Shown piece by piece: positions 27,351 to 35,976 of a stretch of DNA of 64,000 nucleotides. The stretch is from Sulfobacillus acidophilus DSM 10332 (lineage in GTDB: Bacteria; Bacillota; Sulfobacillia; Sulfobacillales; Sulfobacillaceae). The position numbers and the translations under genes are program-made. How positions within the stretch are numbered: position 1 is the first letter of the stretch; each line of letters starts with the position of its first letter. The stretch spans positions 1-64,000 of the forward strand of contig CP003180.1 of NCBI GenBank assembly GCA_000237975.1, written 5' to 3'. The notes beneath the pieces are model-generated. The model saw nothing but the letters and a program-made list of their open reading frames with translations. It was not told the DNA's origin and made no database searches.

Positions 27351-29003
27351 ATCCATCGGATTGAAGAGATTAAACGGTCCAGTCGTCACTTGCGGGGAAC
27401 CGTATTTGACGAACTCTATCACAATCCGGACCCAGGTCTGTCTGAGGCCAATCGACAATTGGTGAAGTTTTTCGGAATGTACCAGCAACGGGATCGGGAC
27501 CGGAAAACCTCGCTGGATGAGGCTGTCTATACCTTTATGGTTCGTATCGCCACCGCTGCCGGTAGTCTAACGGCGGCCCAGTATACGGTATTGGATGCGC
27601 TGGCCCAGGATCTGGGGCACGGGTCGTTACGGCTGACGACCCGTCAAGCGGTACAGATCCATGGGGTGGCCAAAAATGACCTGCCGGCTCTGGTTCAGCG
27701 TTTGACGGCGCACGACCTGACGAGTTTAGCGGGGTGCGGCGACGTTGTGCGGAATGTGGTGGCCTGTCCCTGGCCGGATTTTGGTGGACCCCGAGATCGG
27801 GTCCGGGCCATGGCCCACTTGTTGTCGGACCATTTCAAACCTCAGACTCGGGCGTATGTGGAATTGTTCGTGGCAGGACAAAAGGTTTGGGAAGCCGCCG
27901 AGGATGAGCCGTTATATGGCGAACAGTATTTACCGCGCAAGTTCAAAATTGGGCTGACTGTGGCGGGTGATAACTGTATCGATGTGTATAGTCATGACGT
28001 CGGTTTGGTATTTCATCCGGCGACCGATCGGTGGACGGTGCTGGTGGGTGGGGGGCTAGGACAGTCGCAAGGCGTGGCCAATACGCATGCTGCCCTGGCT
28101 CACTCTCTTGGGACAATAACGACAGAAGCGGTTCTGCCGGTGGTCGAAGCGATTGTGACGGTGCAACGGGACTTTGGTCGCCGGGATGATCGGAAATTTG
28201 CCCGTTTGAAATATCTCATCGAGGACTGGGGCCTTAATCGGTTGCGCGCGGCCGTGATTGAACGCACCAAACGGGCGCTCGACCCCCCCGTGCCGCTGGA
28301 TTGGGATCCGGAGACAGATCACCTCGGACTTCACGACCCCAAGGTGGTGGGGGTATGGCTCCCCCAAGGGCGCATTCGCGATACCGCCACGATTCCCTGG
28401 GCACGGACCCTCCGGCATGTCATAGCCCAGTACCAACCCTGCCTACAAATTACGCCGCAACATCATTTACTACTGGTTTGCACTGAGGCTGAGGAGGCGG
28501 GAGCAATCCGCGCAGCATTAGTGGACGGGGGGATACCGCTTCCCGAGACATTGTCCCCTATCCGTCGCTATGTCATGGCATGCCCGGCCTTGCCGACCTG
28601 CGGACTCGCCTTGGCGGAGGCCGAACGGGTGATTGACGCCGTGGTGGCTCAAATCGAGACCAAATGGCAAGAAGTCGGATTATCGCCAACCGATTTGCGC
28701 GTGCGTGTGACCGGCTGTTCCAATAACTGTGCGCGATCGTTTTTGGCCGAAGTGGGGTTGGTCGGGGCCGCGCCGGGCCGGTATCACGTATATGTGGGAG
28801 GCACGGTGCGCGGTACGCGGTTGGCGCGCTTGTTAGAGGAGCGGATTCCATTGGATGCGGTTCCCGACGTGTTGGAACCGATCTTTCGTCAGTATCGCGA
28901 AACGCAGGCGCCACAAGAACGGTTTGGGGACTGGTGTCAACGCATGGCTGTTGGACGCCCGCCGCGGCAGGATCTTCTGGAAGGAGCACACCATCATGGA
29001 TAA
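27351..29003 (+). CDS. cysI: assimilatory sulfite reductase (haemoprotein/ferredoxin type)
   Basis: Reduces sulfite to sulfide with six electrons at a sirohaem-[4Fe-4S] centre. Two ferrite-like half-domains precede the cluster ligands ACPALPTCGLALAEAE (Cys-x5-Cys) and VTGCSNNCARSFLAEVG (Cys-x3-Cys). ~550 residues, normal length. The family N-terminus IEEIKRSSRHLRG is encoded upstream of the first in-frame TTG (27390), but no ATG, GTG or TTG precedes it before a stop at 27282. GGAGGAGG at 27336-27343 is ideally spaced (7 nt) from an ATC at 27351, so a non-canonical start is proposed. First gene of the cys operon. Confidence 0.88.
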   Translation: MHRIEEIKRSSRHLRGTVFDELYHNPDPGLSEANRQLVKFFGMYQQRDRDRKTSLDEAVYTFMVRIATAAGSLTAAQYTVLDALAQDLGHGSLRLTTRQAVQIHGVAKNDLPALVQRLTAHDLTSLAGCGDVVRNVVACPWPDFGGPRDRVRAMAHLLSDHFKPQTRAYVELFVAGQKVWEAAEDEPLYGEQYLPRKFKIGLTVAGDNCIDVYSHDVGLVFHPATDRWTVLVGGGLGQSQGVANTHAALAHSLGTITTEAVLPVVEAIVTVQRDFGRRDDRKFARLKYLIEDWGLNRLRAAVIERTKRALDPPVPLDWDPETDHLGLHDPKVVGVWLPQGRIRDTATIPWARTLRHVIAQYQPCLQITPQHHLLLVCTEAEEAGAIRAALVDGGIPLPETLSPIRRYVMACPALPTCGLALAEAERVIDAVVAQIETKWQEVGLSPTDLRVRVTGCSNNCARSFLAEVGLVGAAPGRYHVYVGGTVRGTRLARLLEERIPLDAVPDVLEPIFRQYRETQAPQERFGDWCQRMAVGRPPRQDLLEGAHHHG

Positions 29004-29679
29004 AGCATTGGACGTTGACGCTTATGCGGCCCGCTGGGAAACCGCCCATCCGCGAGACATCTTGGCTGAGGTAGCCGGTTGGGGTGGGCACTGGACGTTA
29101 GCGATGAGCTTTCAGCGGGAAGACACGGTCATTTTGCACTGGGCCACGATGGTCGGCCTCTCGTTCGACGTGTTTTGGTTGGATACGGACCTTTTGTTTT
29201 CCGAAACCTACGCGTTTTATGAAACGGTTCAATCCCGGTATCCCGTCCTGTGGCGGCGCATTCGCCCCGCCTTGTCCCTGACGGATCAGGCAGCTCAATA
29301 CGGGGAGGCGTTATGGCAGCGGGATCCTCATTCATGTTGTTTCCGGCGCAAGGTCGAACCGTTGTTCGAGGCGTTGGCTGGCTATGACGGGTGGATTACC
29401 GGCATTCGCCGAGAGCAAAGCCCGACACGAGCGCAGGCACCGATAATTTCTTGGGACGACCGCCACGGTTTATATAAGCTCAATCCTTTGGCGACATGGA
29501 CTACAGGGCAAGTCCAGGCTGTGACGGAAGACGAAGGAATCCCGGTCCATCCATTGCATTCCCAGGGATACCCCAGTCTTGGGTGTGCTCCATGCACCCG
29601 GCCAACACGGCCGGGGGAATCTCTCCGTGCCGGACGATGGGAAGGATGGGATAAGTTCGAATGCGGAATTCATCAATAA
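28996..29679 (+). CDS. cysH: APS/PAPS reductase
   Basis: 227 residues. Reduces adenylyl- (or phosphoadenylyl-) sulfate to sulfite. PP-loop-like SFQREDTVILHW at the nucleotide site; cysteine pairs at 114-115 (HSCCFRRK) and 197/200 (LGCAPC) that bind a [4Fe-4S] cluster, and the catalytic C-terminal ECGIH (Cys 223). The two cysteine pairs point to the plant-type APS reductase rather than the cluster-free PAPS enzyme. ATG 28996 follows AAGGAG inside the end of cysI. Confidence 0.92.
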   Translation: MDKALDVDAYAARWETAHPRDILAEVAGWGGHWTLAMSFQREDTVILHWATMVGLSFDVFWLDTDLLFSETYAFYETVQSRYPVLWRRIRPALSLTDQAAQYGEALWQRDPHSCCFRRKVEPLFEALAGYDGWITGIRREQSPTRAQAPIISWDDRHGLYKLNPLATWTTGQVQAVTEDEGIPVHPLHSQGYPSLGCAPCTRPTRPGESLRAGRWEGWDKFECGIHQ

Positions 29680-30761
29680 TCGTTCACCAAGGGCCTCCGA
29701 CGGTGATTCGGCTTGACCGGGATCGCACCTGGGATGCGGTGTGTTTGGCCCGGGGGGTCTATGTGCCCTTAGCCGGGTTTATGGGGAAAGCCGATTATGA
29801 GGCCGTATTACGTACCATGCGCCTGACCGACGGCCGCCTTTGGCCATTACCCATCACGTTGCCGGTGCCTGATCCATCATGGGCCGCCTTGAAAGTCGGT
29901 GATGTGGTGGAATTGGCCGGTGCAGCGGGATTTTCCGGTCTCTTGGAAGTAGCCGAGACGTTCCGGCGTAACCTGGCTGCTGAAGCCGACTTCGTTTACG
30001 GGACGCGGGAACCTGCCCATCCCGGCGTTAATCGGTTGCTGGCCGAGCCTGAAGGGGCCGTCGCGGGTACGGTAACCGTCGTTCGGTGGCCGGCGCGTGC
30101 TTTTCCGGAGCTTTATTGGCCCGATGAAGTTCAATCGATGCTTCAGAAGCATCGATTTCGGTCGGTAGCGTTTTTTCAAACGCGCAATCCTTTACACCGT
30201 GCGCACGAAATGTTGTTAAAAATCGCCCTGGAGCAGGTTGACGCACTTGTCATTCATCCTCTTGTTGGTCCTACTAAATCCGACGATGTGTCGGCTTCGG
30301 TTCGTATGGATACTTATCGGGCGTTGATCGCGAACTATTTCCCCTCTCATCGGGTTTTCCTGGCTGTCTTTCCGGCCGGAATGCGATATGCCGGACCTCG
30401 GGAAGCGTTATTTCATGCGATTGTCCGTAAAAATTACGGGGCGACCCACGTGATTGTCGGCCGCGATGCGGCGGGCGTGGGCGCGTTTTACCCACCGGAT
30501 GCGGCCCGGAAGTTGGTCGCTGACTATGCGACGGAGATCGGCGTGACACCCCTGACCTTTGATGCGTTCGGATATTGCCCACGGTGCGACGGCATTGCGT
30601 CGGCCCGCAGTTGTCCTCATCAATCAGCCTGGGTCACCTTGTCAGGAACCGAATTGCGTCGTCGTTTAATCGGAGGTGAGCCGATTCCGGCCACCCTAAT
30701 ACGGCCCGAAATCGCCAGCATTTTGCAAGAAGCGTATCGTATCCCTCCGGAGGAGGTCTGA
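29661..30761 (+). CDS. sat: sulfate adenylyltransferase (ATP sulfurylase)
   Basis: 366 residues, the dissimilatory-like single-chain Sat. Makes APS from ATP and sulfate, feeding cysH. PUA-like N-terminal domain (LARGVYVPLAGFMG), catalytic QTRNPLHRAHE (about residues 173-183) and VGRDAAGVG. A Cys-rich zinc-knuckle-like segment (GYCPRCDGIASARSCPH) is present as in related enzymes. Overlaps the cysH end by 19 nt. Confidence 0.93.
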   Translation: MRNSSIIVHQGPPTVIRLDRDRTWDAVCLARGVYVPLAGFMGKADYEAVLRTMRLTDGRLWPLPITLPVPDPSWAALKVGDVVELAGAAGFSGLLEVAETFRRNLAAEADFVYGTREPAHPGVNRLLAEPEGAVAGTVTVVRWPARAFPELYWPDEVQSMLQKHRFRSVAFFQTRNPLHRAHEMLLKIALEQVDALVIHPLVGPTKSDDVSASVRMDTYRALIANYFPSHRVFLAVFPAGMRYAGPREALFHAIVRKNYGATHVIVGRDAAGVGAFYPPDAARKLVADYATEIGVTPLTFDAFGYCPRCDGIASARSCPHQSAWVTLSGTELRRRLIGGEPIPATLIRPEIASILQEAYRIPPEEV

Positions 30762-30762
30762 C

Positions 30763-31275
30763 ATGTCCTCGGGCTTTTATCCCGTATTATTGCGCATAAA
30801 GGGGGCGTCGGTGGTTGTGGCGGGCAGCGGGCCGCAGGCAGCTGCCAAGGTGGAGCGGTTGGTGGCGTCAGGAGTATCCGTGACGTTATTGGCACCGAAG
30901 CCCGGACCGGCTTTAGAGGCGTGGAGCGGGCAGACGATGGTTGAGGTGGCGCGCCGATCCCTTTCGGAGTCTGACGTGGCGGGCACACGCATTCTGTTTT
31001 TGGCGGATGAAGCGCGTGCCCTCGCTCCGGATATTTGTCCTCTGGCCGCCCAATATCGGACCTGGGTTAACGTCGTGGATAGTCCGGTCTGGTGCGATTT
31101 TTACTCGATGGCTCAGATGCGGCGCGGCAATTTGCTTATCGCGGTTGCCACAGCGGGACGTGCGCCGGGTATGGCGCGTGCTATTCGCGACCATATAGCC
31201 CGGGAGTTGGGTCCCGAATGGGAAGCGCGAATTGAGGACGCGGCGCGCCGTCGCAAGGAGGAAGGGCATGCCTAA
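30763..31275 (+). CDS. precorrin-2 dehydrogenase / sirohaem synthase N-domain
   Basis: 170 residues. NAD-binding Rossmann start (GASVVVAGSGPQAAAKVERL) and WVNVVDSPVWCDFY are typical of the CysG N-terminal / SirC group, which oxidises precorrin-2 to sirohydrochlorin. It supplies sirohaem to the sulfite reductase of the same operon. Starts 1 nt after sat. No separate ferrochelatase is visible here; some family members also insert iron. Confidence 0.88.
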   Translation: MSSGFYPVLLRIKGASVVVAGSGPQAAAKVERLVASGVSVTLLAPKPGPALEAWSGQTMVEVARRSLSESDVAGTRILFLADEARALAPDICPLAAQYRTWVNVVDSPVWCDFYSMAQMRRGNLLIAVATAGRAPGMARAIRDHIARELGPEWEARIEDAARRRKEEGHA

Positions 31276-32023
31276 GGGTCACGTATCGCTTGTGGGAGCG
31301 GGTCCCGGTGCGGCCGACCTCGTGACCGTACGAGCTGCGGAACGACTTGCTGAAGCGGATGTGGTGCTGTATGACCAGTTGGTCCCTGGCGCCGTCGTCG
31401 ATGCGTGGGCGCCGCAAGCCTATCGCGAATGTGTCGGCCGTCGGGCTCAGGGACCGCCTTGCCCCGTGGAAACGGTGGTAAGCCAACTCGTAGGGTACGC
31501 GCGGAAGGGCTTGGCGGTGGTTCGTCTCCATCAAGGGGATCCCGGCTTATACGGACGGGTCGCTGACGAAATCCTGGCCTTGATTCATGCAGGAGTTCCC
31601 TGGGAATGGATTCCGGGGGTCAGTGCCATGCTGGCGGCTCCGGCGGCGGCGGGCATCCCGTTAACCCGGCGATCCGCAGCTCGTCACGTTTGGGTGACGA
31701 CCGCGCACACCACTGACGGTGTCGGGTTACCCCGCGTACCAAAGGATCCCGCCTGGACCGGGGTCATTTTGATGGGACGCGATCAACAGACAACCATTCG
31801 GGACGTGTTACTCGCCCAAGGGTGGGATCCGAACACGCCAGTGGTTGTTGTTGGAGCAGCATCGCAGCCGGCGGAAGTCGTCTACAAAACGACCGTGAGG
31901 GGATTGCCGGTGTCGATACCAGACTTTCTTCCGACGACCGTCATCGTCGGGGCGGCCGCGGAATTTCCCGTTAAGGAGGTGAGGCCGCCAAATTCTGTTA
32001 AGGGGTCGATGGACAAGGATTAG
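31268..32023 (+). CDS. cobA: uroporphyrinogen-III C-methyltransferase
   Basis: 251 residues. SAM-dependent tetrapyrrole methylase that makes precorrin-2. Signature VSLVGAGPGAADLVTVRA at the N-terminus, RLHQGDPGLYGR and IPGVSAMLAAPAAAGIPLT. ATG 31268 overlaps the preceding stop by 8 nt. Together with the preceding gene it forms the sirohaem branch. Confidence 0.93.
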   Translation: MPKGHVSLVGAGPGAADLVTVRAAERLAEADVVLYDQLVPGAVVDAWAPQAYRECVGRRAQGPPCPVETVVSQLVGYARKGLAVVRLHQGDPGLYGRVADEILALIHAGVPWEWIPGVSAMLAAPAAAGIPLTRRSAARHVWVTTAHTTDGVGLPRVPKDPAWTGVILMGRDQQTTIRDVLLAQGWDPNTPVVVVGAASQPAEVVYKTTVRGLPVSIPDFLPTTVIVGAAAEFPVKEVRPPNSVKGSMDKD

Positions 32024-32066
32024 AGCGCTTATCTCAAAACAATGTCATTGTTAGGAGGTATCGTCA

Positions 32067-32720
32067 TTGGACATCCAAACTGTGAGTTTGCCGCGTATTG
32101 GGGACCCGGCACCTGATTTTGAGGCCAATTCGACCTTCGGGCCCATTCGTTTTTCGCAGTATCGGGGCCGGTGGGTGTTGCTGTTTTCCCATCCGGCCGA
32201 CTTTACCCCGGTGTGTTCCACAGAAATCATGGCCTTGGCCCGGCGCGCCCCGGAATTTGAGCAACGGGGTGTTCAGCTGATAGGGCTGTCGGTCGACAGT
32301 GTACCCGCTCACCTGGCCTGGACCAGGAATTTAGCGGCACATCTCGGGCATCCGGTTCCTTTTCCCATTATCGCCGATTTAGATATGACGGTATCGCGTC
32401 GTTACGGGATGCTGCACCCGGGCGAATCCACGACAGCCACAGTGCGTTCCGTGTTTTTCATAGATCCGGAGGGAGTCATTCGCGCCCTTGTTTATTATCC
32501 TTTGAGTACCGGGCGGAACATCGACGAGCTTTTGCGGGTTGTTGACAGTCTTCAAGTGACAGCGAGCCACAGTGTGTCGACGCCGGTAGACTGGAGGCCC
32601 GGGCAACCCGTGGTTGTGCCGGCGCCAGCCACGCAACAAGCCATTGAGACGCCAGACGACGCCCGACAAATGGGCCTAGAGTATCAAGAATGGTACCTCC
32701 GTTTTAAAACTATAGAGTAG
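32067..32720 (+). CDS. 1-Cys peroxiredoxin (Prx6 type)
   Basis: 217 residues. Catalytic motif HPADFTPVCSTE with Cys 50 as the only cysteine, so a 1-Cys enzyme. Long C-terminal domain (LRVVDSLQVT...) as in the Prx6 group. TTG 32067 is chosen because AGGAGG lies 8 nt upstream. It ends the cys operon and may protect the oxygen-sensitive sulfite reductase. Confidence 0.9.
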   Translation: MDIQTVSLPRIGDPAPDFEANSTFGPIRFSQYRGRWVLLFSHPADFTPVCSTEIMALARRAPEFEQRGVQLIGLSVDSVPAHLAWTRNLAAHLGHPVPFPIIADLDMTVSRRYGMLHPGESTTATVRSVFFIDPEGVIRALVYYPLSTGRNIDELLRVVDSLQVTASHSVSTPVDWRPGQPVVVPAPATQQAIETPDDARQMGLEYQEWYLRFKTIE

Positions 32721-32744
32721 GATTCTTGATAGGAGCCCAAGAAT

Positions 32745-32783
32745 GAGGGCGGGTAGTACGTCACGGCGTATCTTCCCGCCCTC
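32745..32783 (+). terminator. hairpin, possible terminator of the cys operon
   Basis: A perfect 9-bp inverted repeat GAGGGCGGG / CCCGCCCTC with a 21-nt loop, 25 bp after the peroxiredoxin stop. No T-run follows, so it is a weak intrinsic terminator or only an RNA 3'-end stabiliser. Confidence 0.45.
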
Positions 32784-32840
32784 GGCTATCTACCCGAGAC
32801 CACCGTTGTGGGCGAGCTATAACGAGGCCGAGGGTCACTG

Positions 32841-32992
32841 GGGCCGTCTCAAAAGGTATGTCGGCGGTGATCCCGTCCCTAAAATTTGCCCATTGTACCC
32901 CTCGTATTGAAGGAAGTAGGTTACGTTCCACCTCGTTTAGAGGGGTTCAAGTGGGAGAAAATTTTAGGGTCAAAGCCTTTTGACACAGCCCC
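32841..32992. repeat. MITE-like inverted-repeat element, copy 2 (complete)
   Basis: 152 bp with imperfect inverted arms: left GGGCCGTCTCAAAAGG ... CCCTAAAATTT, right (minus strand) GGGGCTGTGTCAAAAGG ... CCTAAAATTTTC. Same unit as 811-950 in the opposite orientation. No gene. Similar arm sequence near 4386 suggests a link to the IS1634-like transposase. Confidence 0.65.
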
Positions 32993-33510
32993 GAGCCAAA
33001 TGGTCAGAAGGGATTCTTCGCAAATTCTTTCACCCCTGGGAGTGGCATTACCGCGGCCATTTCCCGGCAGGCGATTTTCGTTGGGGGATATCCGGTGATT
33101 TTATGGAACAAATCTTCGGACGTTAGGCAATCTCGTTGATACAGGCAAATCCTTACATTAGCATGTGAACAGATCGGTGGTTATGTAAGCCGTGCGGAAA
33201 CATGTATAGGGCAACTGAGAATCCCTGTTCAGCAGAAAGCGGGTCACCGCTTGGAGACCCCGCTATTAGCCGTGGTGGGAAAAGTGATTGACGATTGTCA
33301 CTTACATGGCCGTTCCCACTATGCATCGCTGCAGGTGTTTTTGCGAAGTCAGGCGCCTTACGTCCCGTTTACGGGACGACACGGCATTAGTCACATCGTG
33401 CGGGCAGCGCGGAATCGTGAGAATTCGCCAAGAGCCGGGAAAACATAAGGAGTCCCACATTTTGCGGAACTCCCTGGCGTCCCGGCTTCTCGCCGCCGAC
33501 CTCCCCTAAC
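32993..33510. other. stretch without an intact gene
   Basis: The plus strand has an open segment (about 33160-33448; CEQIGGYVSRAETCIGQLR, HLHGRSHYASLQVFLRSQA) without a start or recognised family, so it is probably a decayed gene. Confidence 0.3.
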
Positions 33511-33642
33511 CTGTCATCTCCGGCGTTTTGGGGTAGGCCACAACAAAGACACCACTAAAATCTATCTCCCCACCGATACGGAACATCTGCGACTTTGCAC
33601 ACTGGGCCTCGAGGGTATTAAGATAACTCGGGAGGTGACCAG
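33511..33642 (+). pseudogene. possible tyrosine-recombinase C-terminal remnant
   Basis: The frame reads TCHLRRFGVGHNKDTTKIYLP then TDTEHLRLC and stops at TGA 33643. HLRR and GHNKDTTKIYL resemble the H-x-x-R and GH....T..Y motifs of tyrosine recombinases, with the segment between them deleted. Weak call. Confidence 0.3.
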
Positions 33643-33684
33643 ATGAGCGAACCCTATACGAGTCACTTTAGGCCGGGTAGAGGG

Positions 33685-33702
33685 GCGTTTGTGCACAAAC
33701 GC
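33685..33702. promoter_or_regulatory. perfect 18-bp palindrome
   Basis: GCGTTTGTGCACAAACGC. It lies between the recombinase-like remnant and an IS21 end; it could be a protein-binding or recombination site. Function unknown. Confidence 0.4.
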
Positions 33703-33710
33703 GTGCCGTG

Positions 33711-33870
33711 TGTATTTGGTTAGGTGAAAATCCTCCATTTGGCCAAAAAATTCCTCATGATGCTGGGGAATTTTCTGTTCCAGATTTGGTATATCATGGG
33801 TAAATGCCTGCCCCCGGCAATGGGGCCTTCGGGAGGGCAGGCGTTCTCGGACTAACGCCCCTGGCAGCAA
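33711..33870 (-). mobile_element. right-end remnant of the IS21 element type at 951-3476
   Basis: Begins TGTATTTGGTTAGGTG and matches, inverted, the last ~135 bp of the first IS21 copy (TTTGGCCAAAAA; GGGGAATTTT; TGCCTGCCCCCGGC). Several point differences show it is an old, transposase-free end. Confidence 0.8.
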
Positions 33871-34039
33871 AATTCGTTTTCGGGGCCTTCAATAGCGTTT
33901 GCGCAAGACATCGAACGTATCGTGGCTGATTCCGTAAGGTGGCCTGTTACACCACCCGGCTTTCCTTGAAAAAGCAATTTCTTGCCGTGTTCACGGGGAG
34001 CCGCTTGACGACTACAAGTCAGCCCGTTGTCCGTAACTT
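33871..34039. other. intergenic stretch left of the hydrogenase island
   Basis: No gene seen. It marks the left border of the hydrogenase island. Confidence 0.3.
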
Positions 34040-34345
34040 TTATCTATGGATGTGAGAATCTGTCGGGTGGCTATGATTGTGCGGCATCGCGTAGTGGGTA
34101 TCCGACGGGGAGGTTATTGTAATGGTTGATGAAGACAAACTTGCAGAAGCTCTGGTGACCTCAAGAGATGCGTCCAGAACCAATTTGAGTGCGTTACTTA
34201 AATGGTTGGCGGCATCAGGCAGTTCAGAATGATCGTCTATTATGGCCACCCAATCTTTCATCTGGTCACCGAGGAGATTCAATAAATCGGCAATATGTGA
34301 CAGCGCATGTTCAACATTCTTTGTGGACTCGTGGATATCGCACAT
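34040..34345 (-). CDS. small His-tail protein beside hypB
   Basis: 101 residues. Helical body, then a Ser/Thr-rich linker and a tail HYAMPHNHSHPTDSHIHR. ATG 34345 has GGAGG 8 nt upstream. It follows hypB by 45 nt on the same strand. HypB here lacks its usual His-rich N-terminus, so this separate protein may store or deliver nickel for hydrogenase maturation. That is inference; no family is recognised. It resembles the 36-392 protein in layout. Confidence 0.75.
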   Translation of the reverse strand: MCDIHESTKNVEHALSHIADLLNLLGDQMKDWVAIIDDHSELPDAANHLSNALKLVLDASLEVTRASASLSSSTITITSPSDTHYAMPHNHSHPTDSHIHR

Positions 34346-34390
34346 GTGATGCGCCTCCAATAATCAAGAATTTTAACGGACAGAGAAACG

Positions 34391-35083
34391 CTATTGGTAA
34401 AATGGTTCTGTCCGGCTGGAGATTCGTGCATTTCGGGCGTCGACTAAAGCCGTCAGCCATGTGTCCATGCCTAAAGACGTGCGAGCCGATACCCATATAA
34501 GGGGAATTTCGGGTCGAACCTCTTCAATGGCTTGGGAAAATACCTCGCGATTGAATCCGACTACATCGGCCAGGTCGATTTTCGTTACTAATGCTAGATC
34601 TGATGTACTTACCAATGTGGGATATTTTACAGGCTTATCTTCGCCTTCGGTTACCGAAAACAAGACGACTCGGTAGTCTTCTCCCAAATCATAACTGGCA
34701 GGACAGACTAAGTTGCCTACGTTTTCGATGAACAGAAAATCCAACTCCTTTAAATCCCATCCCATAATGGCGCGTTCGATCATGCTCGCATCCAGATGAC
34801 ATGTCGTGCCGGTAGTGATTTGGCGAATCGGAGCTCCGCTTTCGGCGAGCCGCTTAGCATCATTTTCCGTAGCCAAGTCTCCCACCACGGCGGCTACATT
34901 AAAATCGGGTCGAAGACGGATAAGAGTTTCGCGAAGCAGAGTTGTTTTACCGGAACCCGGACTGGACACCAGATTAATCACGAAAACACCGGCGGACCGA
35001 AATTGGTCGCGTAGATGGTGGGCGAGGCGGTCATTTTTTCTAAGCACGTTTTCTCGCACTTCGACAATACGGGGCTCCATCAT
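34391..35083 (-). CDS. hypB: hydrogenase/urease nickel-insertion GTPase HypB
   Basis: 230 residues. SIMIBI GTPase with Walker A SSPGSGKTTLL (residues 40-50), a metal-binding Cys-His pair in TTGTTCHLDA, ENVGNLVCPASYD, and guanine-specificity TKID. No N-terminal His stretch. With HypA it delivers Ni to the large subunit. ATG 35083 overlaps the hypA stop (ATGA). Confidence 0.95.
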   Translation of the reverse strand: MMEPRIVEVRENVLRKNDRLAHHLRDQFRSAGVFVINLVSSPGSGKTTLLRETLIRLRPDFNVAAVVGDLATENDAKRLAESGAPIRQITTGTTCHLDASMIERAIMGWDLKELDFLFIENVGNLVCPASYDLGEDYRVVLFSVTEGEDKPVKYPTLVSTSDLALVTKIDLADVVGFNREVFSQAIEEVRPEIPLIWVSARTSLGMDTWLTALVDARNARISSRTEPFYQ

Positions 35084-35430
35084 GAACTAACCTCCAATGC
35101 CACGAGTTCCAATTCACGCCCGTGTCGAATATCTCCGCTTTTGGTATTGCATATGGGACATCGAAAAATGTGACTATCGGTCAAGGTTCGTTCTTCTTGA
35201 CAGACAGGACAAAAAATTGCAATAGGCACATCTTCGATTTTTAATTGGGCGCCTTGCAGTACCGTGCCCTCGGTCGCAATATCCCAAGCAAATATCAGGG
35301 CATCCTTGACGACACCAGACAATGCTCCGATTCGAACACGAAGGGCCATGACCTGCATGTTGTGCTGATTTTCACCTATAGCCTCTTGTGCGACGTCAAT
35401 TAAACTGTGGGCGATGGACAATTCATGCAC
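35080..35430 (-). CDS. hypA: hydrogenase nickel chaperone HypA
   Basis: 116 residues. Starts VHELSIAHSL (GTG 35430), giving the essential Met-His-Glu N-terminus whose His2 binds Ni, and has a zinc site CPVC ... CPIC. The start overlaps the end of the DUF1641 gene by 8 nt, and the stop overlaps hypB. Confidence 0.95.
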   Translation of the reverse strand: MHELSIAHSLIDVAQEAIGENQHNMQVMALRVRIGALSGVVKDALIFAWDIATEGTVLQGAQLKIEDVPIAIFCPVCQEERTLTDSHIFRCPICNTKSGDIRHGRELELVALEVSS

Positions 35431-35893
35431 GTTGACCAAATTCCTCTGCGAAGCGTTTTGCATAGGCCAAAAGATATCCGAAAGCCGGCTGTATAGTAGG
35501 ATCGCCAATGGCCCGCATGAATCCCATTACCCCCACGCGTTGAGGCGGTGCTGTTTTAACGTCGTCCCACGCTTGTGACATGGCTCGAATCACTTTGCTG
35601 CCGACAATTAACGTATCCATGGCGACCTTCGTGTTAACTATCGACGTGACGGTTTCCGAGGTTTCGTTAAATGCTCCGGCGTTTTCAGGAACGCTTGTGC
35701 GAAGGGTTTCAATTACTTCATTGACGGCATCGGCGATTTCCGGGCCGCGGCGTAACACACCGATGAAAGCGTCCAGAAGATAATTGATTTCATCTAACCG
35801 ATCGATGAGGCGAACTATCGAGGCAACTGTCGCCGGATTTGTCAGTTTTTCCTCAAGGCGCATTTCTTCCTCACGAACCATTGAAACGGCCAT
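35423..35893 (-). CDS. DUF1641 family protein
   Basis: 156 residues, helical, with RLIDRLDEINYLLDAFIGVLRRGPEIADAVN matching DUF1641, a family found with group 1h-type hydrogenases and formate dehydrogenases. First gene of the minus-strand operon, directly after a strong promoter. Probably an assembly or electron-transfer accessory. Confidence 0.85.
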   Translation of the reverse strand: MAVSMVREEEMRLEEKLTNPATVASIVRLIDRLDEINYLLDAFIGVLRRGPEIADAVNEVIETLRTSVPENAGAFNETSETVTSIVNTKVAMDTLIVGSKVIRAMSQAWDDVKTAPPQRVGVMGFMRAIGDPTIQPAFGYLLAYAKRFAEEFGQRA

Positions 35894-35946
35894 ATTTCAA
35901 CCCCCTAAAATGCACCGAATTTTGTGTAACTTGTTGTTGTTCCTAA

Positions 35947-35976
35947 ATAATAGGGTACAACGAAAACGATAGTCAA
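35947..35976 (-). promoter_or_regulatory. promoter of the DUF1641-hypAB operon
   Basis: On the minus strand, TTGACT (35971-35976), 18 nt, TATTAT (35947-35952). About 50 nt before the DUF1641 start. Confidence 0.7.
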
